From Methylophilus sp. (GTDB lineage Bacteria; Pseudomonadota; Gammaproteobacteria; Burkholderiales; Methylophilaceae), in contig JAIXZQ010000089.1 in assembly GCA_027489475.1 (NCBI GenBank), forward strand, positions 1 to 6,713: 6,713 bases of DNA. Reading direction: 5' to 3'. Position numbers and translations under genes: made by a program. Every line of letters begins with the position of its first letter. Positions within the stretch are counted from its first letter, which is position 1. Under the pieces are notes generated by a model. The model did no database searches. It was given only the letters and a program-made list of their open reading frames with translations, and had not been told where the DNA came from. Shown here piece by piece: positions 1 through 5,078 of this stretch.

Positions 1-907
1 GCAAAACCAAGCCCTGTGTTTCGCTCTTAGAGGCGAACACAAAAATATCGGCGGCCTGATAGGCGGCATTGAGGCCCAGTGTGCGGTCTAGATAGCCGAG
101 AAAAAGGACATGCGACTGTAGGCCTTTGTCACGTGCAGACTTTTTGAGCATGGCCTCGGCCGGGCCTTCGCCAGTGATAACCAGCAATACATCCGGGTGG
201 TCTTGTATGACCAATGACAGCATCTCGAGCAAGAATTGGATATTCTTTTCGTGCGCCACACGGCCGACAAACAGCAGCATAGGCCGTTGCGGTGCAATGC
301 CATATTGCCGCCTGAAGGCTAGACCATCACCGGGCACAAAACGCGAGGCGTCTAGCCCAGTTGGGATGACGCTAATCGGCGTGGTGACACCATATTGTTG
401 TAACACCGCTTGCATCTGTGCAGACGGCGAGACAACCATATCCACTTGTTGGCACTGTCGACGCGACACCCAACGGGCGATACCCACTGCTGTGGCACGC
501 GGCACCCACGGCAGATAGTGATGCATATAATCTTCAAAAAACGTGTGGTAGGTTTCAACGACCGGCACTTGCAAACGCTTGGCCAGTTGTAATCCCGCAT
601 AATGCGCCACAAACGGGGTGTGAATATGCACCAAATCATAGTCGCCTGGCTGCATACCACGCAGGGTATCCATTAACGCAGACCACTTCATCAAATAATC
701 TTCTGGATCAAAGACAATTTTGCGGGCAGGGATGCGCGTTATCCATGATTCATCCTCACCCGGCATGGAGCCCGAGGCTGGATAGGCCGGCGCAATCAGA
801 TGCACGTGGTGACCGAGCGCGCGTAGGCTATTGGCAAAAGTCCGTATGCTGGTTGAGACGCCGTTTACTCTGGGAAAATAAACGTCAGAAATCATTAATA
901 TCTTCAT
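1..907 (-). CDS. GT4-family glycosyltransferase, 3' end cut by window edge (possible diacylglycerol glycosyltransferase)
   Basis: The reverse strand is open from ATG at 907 to the window edge, giving 302 codons with no stop, so the C-terminal part is missing. The protein starts MKILMISDVYFPRVNGVSTS, the donor-side glycine loop typical of GT-B fold GT4 enzymes. Other family signs are HIHTPF (95-100), VETYHTFFEDY (117-127), SVIPTGLD (179-186), FVGRVAHEKN (213-222) and GEGPAE (246-251). SETQGLVL (295-302) carries the first Glu (E296) of the EX7E motif; the second would fall just past the edge. The enzyme should be cytoplasmic or membrane-associated and transfer a sugar from a nucleotide donor. 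The pattern resembles GT4 enzymes annotated as 1,2-diacylglycerol 3-glucosyltransferase, but the acceptor cannot be read from sequence. It is divergent from the phospholipase C gene. The start is the only in-frame one after the upstream Shine-Dalgarno sequence, though that site is unusually far (about 21 nt). Confidence 0.9.
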   Translation of the reverse strand, partial: MKILMISDVYFPRVNGVSTSIRTFANSLRALGHHVHLIAPAYPASGSMPGEDESWITRIPARKIVFDPEDYLMKWSALMDTLRGMQPGDYDLVHIHTPFVAHYAGLQLAKRLQVPVVETYHTFFEDYMHHYLPWVPRATAVGIARWVSRRQCQQVDMVVSPSAQMQAVLQQYGVTTPISVIPTGLDASRFVPGDGLAFRRQYGIAPQRPMLLFVGRVAHEKNIQFLLEMLSLVIQDHPDVLLVITGEGPAEAMLKKSARDKGLQSHVLFLGYLDRTLGLNAAYQAADIFVFASKSETQGLVL

Positions 908-915
908 GACATGGT

Positions 916-936
916 CGGGTAACCCGCACTCCTTTT
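916..936 (-). promoter_or_regulatory. Distant Shine-Dalgarno with mini-hairpin spacer for the glycosyltransferase
   Basis: On the reverse strand, AAAGGAG precedes the glycosyltransferase ATG (907) by about 21 nt, longer than the usual 5-10. Between them is the inverted repeat CGGGTTACCCG (926 down to 916). It can fold into a 4-bp stem with a TTA loop and would shorten the effective spacing to about 10 nt. The spacing and repeat are seen; a functional role is inference. Confidence 0.4.
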
Positions 937-950
937 TTTAAACACTGTGC

Positions 951-956
951 ATAGTA
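951..956 (-). promoter_or_regulatory. Possible -10 element for the glycosyltransferase
   Basis: The reverse strand reads TACTAT here, 15 nt upstream of the AAAGGAG ribosome site. The -35 position (about 974-979, ACAAAA) is a poor match, so this is a weak promoter or one that needs an activator. Confidence 0.25.
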
Positions 957-988
957 CGTGGCTAGCATGATGATTTTGTGACGAAAAG

Positions 989-1028
989 CTTTCACGAACA
1001 TGTCATGTCAACGTCACGGCACTGTCAT
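989..1028 (+). promoter_or_regulatory. Pho-box-like array: four CTGTCAT-type heptamers with 11-bp period
   Basis: Heptamers begin at exactly 11-bp steps: CTTTCAC (989-995), ATGTCAT (1000-1006), ACGTCAC (1011-1017) and CTGTCAT (1022-1028). They match the PhoB half-site CTGTCA(T/C) at 6, 6, 5 and 7 of 7 positions, with 4-bp spacers. PhoB dimers bind two such half-sites in tandem, on one face of the helix. The orientation points towards the phospholipase C gene, whose family is commonly induced by phosphate starvation. The spacers (GAAC, GTCA, GGCA) are less AT-rich than in Escherichia coli, and the -10 at the expected offset (CAGCAT, 1039-1044) is weak. The repeats are seen directly; binding by PhoB is inferred. 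Confidence 0.55.
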
Positions 1029-1050
1029 GTCACCCCCGCAGCATGGGCAC

Positions 1051-1911
1051 ATGATTCGATATCGTCCTCTTTTGTTGATGATGTTGCTACTCTGTGGCTT
1101 GCCGCTAGAAGCACATGCATGGGGCTTAGTCAGCCATGTCGCTTATACACAACAGTGGTTACACAGCCTGCCCAACTTGCCGCTGGCTTGGATTAGCGCA
1201 GTGCAACGCTACCCCAGTTTGGTACTGGCAGGCGCTTGTTTACCCGATTTGGCGGTGGTGTCTCGTCACTTTACCCATAGCCATGGCTGGGGATTGGGCC
1301 AAGCCTTGCTACACAGCAAACAGCCGCGACAGCTTGCCTTGGGCATCGGTTATAACATCCATTTACTTTCAGATGTGGTCGCGCACCAACACTTTGTCCC
1401 CACTTTTGAGGCGAAGTGGCGACATGACAGCCTGCTGACCCATGCCGCTGCCGAATGGGCAATGGATGCGTATTGTCAGCACCCTGCATTGCCAACGCCG
1501 AGTCGCTTGTTGCGCTTACACCGTGCGCAGATTGTTGAGAGTTTGCACAGCGTGTGGTCACTGCCCAAAACGGACATCCACCGTGCGGTCAGCCGTCTCG
1601 CGACGGCGGATCAGGCCTTACGCTGGTCTCGTTTGCCGCACTGGCTACTCAAACGCTATTGTCAACGCGATAATGAATTTGTGCATAAGCTGGCCTATTA
1701 CCAAACACAGGTCTCGGTCGCGCTACATGATTTACCGCATGTGCTGGCGGGGCAGTTTCCAGCCTTGCATGCTGAGCATGTGCACTTACATCTTGATCAG
1801 CTCGATGCATGGCGGCGTAAATGCCTACAAGATGCACGCTTACAACCAACCCGCGCCATACAGGCATTTGAGCATTATCAGCATCAGTGGTCACAGCCGT
1901 CAGACTGTTAA
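1051..1911 (+). CDS. Secreted zinc-dependent phospholipase C family protein
   Basis: This predicted 286-residue precursor belongs to the bacterial zinc-dependent phospholipase C family (PF00882 type), which hydrolyses phospholipids to diacylglycerol and a phosphorylated head group. A Sec signal peptide covers residues 1-23 (MIRYRPLLLMM to LEAHA). Cleavage after AHA would expose Trp24 as the mature N-terminus, which in this family is itself a zinc ligand. The rest of the ligand set is visible in order: H29, D66, a His cluster at 73-78 (H78 best by spacing), H104-x3-D108-x3-H112, and H131-x3-E135. There is no C-terminal C2-like domain as in clostridial alpha-toxin, so this is the short form, acting in the periplasm or outside the cell. 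An in-frame ATG at 1000 would add 17 unlike-protein residues, bury the signal peptide and run through the Pho-box-like repeats, so 1051 is preferred although neither start has a good ribosome site. Substrate preference is unknown. Confidence 0.82.
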   Translation: MIRYRPLLLMMLLLCGLPLEAHAWGLVSHVAYTQQWLHSLPNLPLAWISAVQRYPSLVLAGACLPDLAVVSRHFTHSHGWGLGQALLHSKQPRQLALGIGYNIHLLSDVVAHQHFVPTFEAKWRHDSLLTHAAAEWAMDAYCQHPALPTPSRLLRLHRAQIVESLHSVWSLPKTDIHRAVSRLATADQALRWSRLPHWLLKRYCQRDNEFVHKLAYYQTQVSVALHDLPHVLAGQFPALHAEHVHLHLDQLDAWRRKCLQDARLQPTRAIQAFEHYQHQWSQPSDC

Positions 1912-2068
1912 ACGTATAGAGCATTTGACGCCTCTGGCGCATGGTTTGGCTGACTAGGCTTTTAAAACGCTGCACTGTGCTGACGGGCTTGAATTATTTG
2001 CAAAGAGTCCGCTCTGAATTTAAGGCAGGTTTAAATCGTCTTGTAACTCCCCTACTTTGGAAGCTGTG
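1912..2068. other. Gap between phospholipase C and metallophosphoesterase genes
   Basis: This 157-bp spacer holds no ORF, no T-tailed hairpin and no CTGTCAT-type repeats. TTGAAT at 1989-1994 is a possible -35, but no good -10 sits at the right distance. Whether the metallophosphoesterase is read through from the phospholipase gene or has its own promoter cannot be decided. Confidence 0.4.
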
Positions 2069-3220
2069 ATGCGTCGTATGCGTTTTTTATTGATTGCCAC
2101 CTCTGTGATCGGCTTGTTGCACGCCTACATCGGCATGCGTTTGCTCAGCCCATTAGACTGGCCTCGCCTGGCTGTATGGCTAAGCTGGTTCGTGCTGGCG
2201 CTCTCCGCCTTGCTTCAACCGCTGGCTTTTATGGCGCGTGCAGGGTTGCACAGCGCTTGGCGTGATGTCTTGAGTTGGGTCGCGATGACGGTGATGGGCG
2301 TGTTTTCAACCATGTTGGTGTTGACGCTGCTGCGCGATGTGCTGCTTTTGGCTGCCTCAGGCTTACAGGCAACGTATCTGTTATCTGTGGATAAGCATGC
2401 GCTTGAACAACAATCGGCCATGCTAGTTCTGCTCGCAACGCTAACCATCAGCATACTCGGCTTTATCAGCGCGCGGCGTACCGCCCGGGTAGTGCATATT
2501 AGCGTGCCATTAAAGACGCTGCCCACAGCCTTGCACGGCTTTAAAATTGTCCAACTCACGGATATCCATATTGGGCCCACTATCAAGCAAGGCTACTTGT
2601 CACGTATTGTGCAGCAGGTTAATTCATTAGAGGCCGATTTGATTGCAATTACCGGTGATTTGGTCGATGGTCGCGTACACGATCTTGCTCATCATACCGC
2701 GCCGCTGGCGAATCTACAATCCCGATATGGCAGTTATTTTGTCACTGGCAATCATGAGTATTATTCTGGCGCCCTGCCCTGGATACAAGAACTCGAACGG
2801 CTTGGGGTGAAGGTACTGCTCAATGAACATGTGGTCATCACGCATCAATTGGCACCACTGGTTATCGCAGGCGTGACAGATTATACGGCCGGCCATTTTT
2901 ATGATGACCATCAAAGTGACCCTATGGCTGCCGTGCGTGGTGCGCCCGCCGAAGCGCCTAAGATATTATTAGCACACCAACCCCGCAGTGCGCATTCTGC
3001 ACAGGCCGCTGGTTTTGATTTGCAGTTATCGGGCCATACCCACGGCGGTCAGTTTTGGCCTTGGCAATACGCAGTGCCGCTGCAACAACCCTTTGTTGCA
3101 GGCCTGTACCGCTTGCATACCCTGTGGGTGTATGTCAGCCGAGGCACAGGCTATTGGGGGCCACCAAACCGCTTTGGCTCGCCTTCAGAAATCACCTGCT
3201 TAACCTTGATCACTGCATAA
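2069..3220 (+). CDS. Membrane-anchored calcineurin-like metallophosphoesterase (YkuE/YaeI type)
   Basis: The 383-residue protein has about four N-terminal membrane helices (roughly 6-26, 34-56, 67-97, 117-135) and then a complete calcineurin-like phosphoesterase domain. The two-metal motifs are all present: LTDIHIG (D165, H167), TGDLVDG (D197), TGNHEYY (N228, H229), LAHQP (H303) and SGHTHGGQ (H323, H325). The RR after the last helix and the basic N-terminus (MRRMR) suggest that the catalytic domain faces the cytoplasm. This subfamily includes enzymes that cut phosphodiester or pyrophosphate bonds in lipids (PlcP, LpxG) and others of unknown substrate, so no exact reaction is assigned. ATG 2069 is chosen because GGAAG lies 5 nt upstream. 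An in-frame TTG at 2057 and GTG at 2066 are alternatives. The neighbouring phospholipase and glycosyltransferase genes suggest a lipid or envelope role. Confidence 0.88.
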   Translation: MRRMRFLLIATSVIGLLHAYIGMRLLSPLDWPRLAVWLSWFVLALSALLQPLAFMARAGLHSAWRDVLSWVAMTVMGVFSTMLVLTLLRDVLLLAASGLQATYLLSVDKHALEQQSAMLVLLATLTISILGFISARRTARVVHISVPLKTLPTALHGFKIVQLTDIHIGPTIKQGYLSRIVQQVNSLEADLIAITGDLVDGRVHDLAHHTAPLANLQSRYGSYFVTGNHEYYSGALPWIQELERLGVKVLLNEHVVITHQLAPLVIAGVTDYTAGHFYDDHQSDPMAAVRGAPAEAPKILLAHQPRSAHSAQAAGFDLQLSGHTHGGQFWPWQYAVPLQQPFVAGLYRLHTLWVYVSRGTGYWGPPNRFGSPSEITCLTLITA

Positions 3221-3434
3221 ATCAATGCGCTCATGTCTGGTCAAGGGGCCTCAAACCTGCATCCACTACTTACCCTGTTGTCACTGATGACCGCGTGATT
3301 GCATGCCTCTGATGAAACCAATGTAGCGTAAGCTGCATTCCATGATGCAAGCCCTGCGTATCATGGCTGTCTACTGATGTTGTACGCTATTGAGACTTCG
3401 TAACTGCATCCCTCCATAATAGGGTCTGAATTTA
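3221..3434. other. Non-coding stretch upstream of the SDR promoter region
   Basis: No convincing ORF on either strand. A weak bulged hairpin (GCTGCAT around 3332-3338 with ATGCAAGC at 3345-3352) and a 7-bp inverted repeat (TAGCGTA 3324-3330, TACGCTA 3383-3389) are present, but neither has a T-run and neither looks like a terminator. A divergent regulator gene would be expected here if the operators downstream were of the usual TetR layout, but none is present. Confidence 0.5.
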
Positions 3435-3437
3435 ATA

Positions 3438-3449
3438 TACCAATTGGTA
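3438..3449. promoter_or_regulatory. Upstream operator-like palindrome (TACC-N4-GGTA)
   Basis: TACCAATTGGTA is a perfect 12-bp palindrome just ahead of the -35 of the SDR promoter. It shares its TACC-N4-GGTA core with a second site over the transcription start, 56 bp centre to centre. Paired palindromes around a promoter are typical of TetR-family operators; the regulator itself is unknown. Confidence 0.6.
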
Positions 3450-3458
3450 AATAAATTA

Positions 3459-3488
3459 TTGACAGCCGCCAAACACTTGATTTACTAT
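3459..3488 (+). promoter_or_regulatory. Sigma70-type promoter of the SDR operon
   Basis: Consensus -35 TTGACA (3459-3464), 18-bp spacer, -10 TACTAT (3483-3488). Transcription would start near 3495, inside the second palindrome. This is a strong promoter in form, consistent with a gene kept off by a repressor. Confidence 0.7.
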
Positions 3489-3492
3489 TTAT

Positions 3493-3506
3493 TTACCGTT
3501 TGGTAA
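3493..3506. promoter_or_regulatory. Downstream operator-like palindrome over the transcription start
   Basis: TTACCGTTTGGTAA has 5-bp perfect arms (TTACC/GGTAA) around four bases and starts 4 bp past the -10. It repeats the core of the site at 3438-3449. Occupancy would block the promoter. Confidence 0.6.
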
Positions 3507-3535
3507 TTAAATAATTTTGTTCACAGGAGCCTCAT

Positions 3536-4276
3536 ATGACCACGCACTCCCCTATCGCTTTAATCACTGGCGGTAATCGCGGCATTGGATTTGAAACTGC
3601 AAAACAACTGGCTAGTCTTGGCTACCATATCCTGATTGCTGCGCGTAATCCACAACAGGCACAAGCAGCCATTGAGGCTATAAAAGCGCATGGCCATCAA
3701 GCAGACTATGTACATTATGATGCGTCACAACCACACTCAGCGCAGGCGGTAGCACAAGCCGTCAAAACGCGTTTTGGACGTCTGGACGTATTGATTAACA
3801 ATGCTGGCATGCTGCAAGAGACCTTGATAGGCAATAACAATACCTTGAGCGTTGATCAAGACACGCTCAAAACCACCTTTGAAGTGAATTTCTTTGCCGT
3901 GGTCGCACTGACGCAGGCGCTGATTCCTCTGCTAGAACGTGCGCCAGCGGGCCGTATCGTCAACTTGTCCAGCATTCTGGCCTCTCAAACATTGCACAGC
4001 AGCCCTGATTCCCCCATTGCGCCGGCTAAAGGGTTGGCTTACAACGCTTCAAAATCTGCATTAAATATGTTTACCATCCATTTGGCGGACGCGCTGAAAG
4101 ACACCCCAATCAAGGTCAACAGTGCACATCCGGGCTGGGTCAAAACAGCATTGGGCGGACCACATGCTCCGATGGAAGTGGCAGACAGTTGGAAAACCAG
4201 TGTGACACTGGCCACCTTGGCTGCTGATGGCCCAAGCGGTGGCTATTTCCATGAATCACAAGCCTTACCATGGTAA
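3536..4276 (+). CDS. Short-chain dehydrogenase/reductase (classical SDR, carbonyl-reductase-like)
   Basis: The 246-residue protein is a complete classical SDR that should use NAD(P)H to reduce or oxidise a carbonyl or alcohol in the cytoplasm. Visible motifs are the Rossmann TGGNRGIG (11-18), NNAG (88-91), the catalytic serine in NLSS (S146), the catalytic YNASK (Y169, K173), and HPGWVKT (198-204) after the active site. R15 and the AARN after beta-2 (35-38) suggest NADPH preference. The LGGPHAP segment (206-212) and the long insert between S146 and Y169 recall carbonyl reductases of the CBR1 type. The substrate is not deducible. The start has a good ribosome site, AGGAG at 3525-3529, 6 nt upstream. 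A strong promoter flanked by two palindromes suggests repression relieved by a small, perhaps toxic, carbonyl or quinone compound. The small membrane gene downstream overlaps its stop codon. Confidence 0.93.
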   Translation: MTTHSPIALITGGNRGIGFETAKQLASLGYHILIAARNPQQAQAAIEAIKAHGHQADYVHYDASQPHSAQAVAQAVKTRFGRLDVLINNAGMLQETLIGNNNTLSVDQDTLKTTFEVNFFAVVALTQALIPLLERAPAGRIVNLSSILASQTLHSSPDSPIAPAKGLAYNASKSALNMFTIHLADALKDTPIKVNSAHPGWVKTALGGPHAPMEVADSWKTSVTLATLAADGPSGGYFHESQALPW

Positions 4277-4587
4277 GCCGCATCAAACACGCTGTGTTAG
4301 GCACTCTCACCTCTCTGGCAAGTTTACGCCTTGCCAGAGGCGGGTCTGTGCAACAACGCGCGCAAACCAGACGATGGGTATTTGCAACATGTATGTCATT
4401 GCTCAGCGTCAATCTTGTGAGCCTGGTGTTGTTGAGCCGCACGGGGTTGCCGTGGTCACAACTTTTTTTGCGCTGGATAGACGCGCTGAGTATCAGCTGG
4501 CCGCTGGTGTTTGCCTGCATTTATTGGGGCGCCCCATGGGTGATGCGATTCACATATTGGCTGGTGCCTGATGAAGTATCGCATTAA
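4270..4587 (+). CDS. Small two-helix membrane protein, DUF2798-like
   Basis: This 105-residue ORF overlaps the end of the SDR gene by 7 bp, suggesting co-transcription and coupled translation. It has two hydrophobic helices, roughly 37-56 (VFATCMSLLSVNLVSLVLLS) and 70-90, joined by a short loop. The order of basic stretch, MSLL-containing helix, loop, FLRW and a second helix with tryptophan and proline resembles DUF2798 proteins, whose function is unknown. The start is uncertain. ATG 4270 has no ribosome site, while in-frame GTG 4348 has AGAGG at 4336-4340, 7 nt upstream, and would give a 79-residue protein starting just before the basic stretch and first helix. The first 26 residues are partly encoded by a perfect hairpin, which also argues for the later start. 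Confidence 0.6.
   Translation: MVSRIKHAVLGTLTSLASLRLARGGSVQQRAQTRRWVFATCMSLLSVNLVSLVLLSRTGLPWSQLFLRWIDALSISWPLVFACIYWGAPWVMRFTYWLVPDEVSH
4313..4339 (+). repeat. Perfect 10-bp stem-loop between the SDR and the start region of the DUF2798-like gene
   Basis: CTCTGGCAAG (4313-4322) and CTTGCCAGAG (4330-4339) are exact reverse complements around a 7-nt loop, TTTACGC. No T-run follows, so it is not a standard intrinsic terminator. The right arm contains most of the AGAGG ribosome site for the alternative GTG start at 4348, so folding would hide it. It could also act as an mRNA-stability element after the SDR. Confidence 0.65.
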
Positions 4588-4672
4588 ATAAGCATGCCAT
4601 GAGGCTGTTGCCACAGTCATCGTTATTCCAGAACATGAGCACTGAGCATAGCGATTACGCCACACTCTAGGC

Positions 4673-4702
4673 TTGATACATCAGATGATTTTGGCGTATT
4701 AT
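4673..4702 (+). promoter_or_regulatory. Promoter of the arsR-acr3-arsC operon
   Basis: -35 TTGATA (4673-4678), 18-bp spacer, -10 TATTAT (4697-4702). Transcription would start around 4709, giving a leader of about 22 nt. The -10 edge overlaps the ArsR palindrome. Confidence 0.6.
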
Positions 4703-4732
4703 ATTTCTACATTTATCGAAATATAGAAATAT
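4701..4732. promoter_or_regulatory. ArsR operator: 32-bp near-perfect palindrome
   Basis: Arms ATATTTCTA (4701-4709) and TAGAAATAT (4724-4732) are exact reverse complements. The inner ATTT (4711-4714) and AAAT (4719-4722) also pair, leaving one mismatched pair and a 4-base centre. AT-rich inverted repeats like this at the -10/start region are the usual operators of ArsR/SmtB repressors. The site covers the likely transcription start and the first two bases of the arsR start codon, so bound ArsR would shut off its own operon. Confidence 0.75.
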
Positions 4733-5078
4733 GACCCCTGAAGAAGCTGTTTCTGCACTTGCCGCCATTGCCCACCCCATCCGTTTGCAGATCTACCGCC
4801 GATTAGTGCAAGCGGGACAAGCGGGGCTGCCTGCCGGTCAATTATCTAGCGAACTCGCCTTGGCGAACAGTACGCTTTCTTTTCATATCAAGGCGCTGAA
4901 TCAGGCCAAACTGGTTCATGCCCGCCCGCTAAGCCGATTTATTTACTACTCTGCCGACTATGCCATGATGAATGCACTGCTCGCTTATTTGACTGAACAC
5001 TGTTGCGCTGACCAATCTACGCGTTGTGAATGCACTGAGGTTGTCGGCTGCACCCCCATGATGGGAGCACTGTCATGA
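4731..5078 (+). CDS. arsR: ArsR/SmtB-family arsenic-responsive repressor
   Basis: This 115-residue winged-helix repressor should bind the palindrome at its own promoter and leave it when arsenite binds. It opens with the family's usual ALAAIAHPIRLQIYRRLV (9-26). The helix-turn-helix spans about 35-62 (AGQLSSELALANSTLSFHI then KALNQAKLV), and the wing ARPLSRFIYYS follows. The CVC motif of the E. coli R773 type ArsR is absent. Instead cysteines cluster at the C-terminus: C91, C92, C99, C101 and C107. This resembles the Acidithiobacillus ferrooxidans ArsR class, where C95, C96 and C102 bind As(III); by analogy C91, C92 and C99 are the best candidates. There is no Shine-Dalgarno sequence before ATG 4731, but no later start would leave an intact domain. 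It overlaps acr3 by 4 bp. Confidence 0.92.
   Translation: MTPEEAVSALAAIAHPIRLQIYRRLVQAGQAGLPAGQLSSELALANSTLSFHIKALNQAKLVHARPLSRFIYYSADYAMMNALLAYLTEHCCADQSTRCECTEVVGCTPMMGALS

Noticed and set aside
352..660. Reverse ORF in another frame of the glycosyltransferase
   Set aside because: The glycosyltransferase frame is open throughout and carries all family motifs; this is a shadow.
1000..1050. N-terminal extension of the phospholipase from ATG 1000
   Set aside because: No ribosome site, unlikely residue make-up, it displaces the signal peptide, and it lies over the Pho-type repeats.
1927..1940. Possible terminator CGCC-TCT-GGCG after the phospholipase gene
   Set aside because: Only a 4-bp stem with no T-run.
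2057..2068. TTG or GTG start for the metallophosphoesterase
   Set aside because: ATG 2069 has GGAAG at suitable spacing, whereas a start at TTG 2057 would place that site inside the gene.
3055..3312. Forward ORF overlapping the end of the metallophosphoesterase
   Set aside because: It lies mostly in another frame of a well-supported gene and shows no domain or ribosome site.
3324..3389. Inverted repeat TAGCGTA/TACGCTA and a bulged TGCAT/ATGCA hairpin
   Set aside because: Short, far apart or imperfect, without a T-tail; not enough for a terminator or mobile-element end.
4140..4520. Reverse-strand ORF of 126 codons across the SDR end and small membrane gene
   Set aside because: It overlaps a certain SDR gene in antisense, with no recognisable motif and many Cys, His and Arg residues typical of shadow frames.
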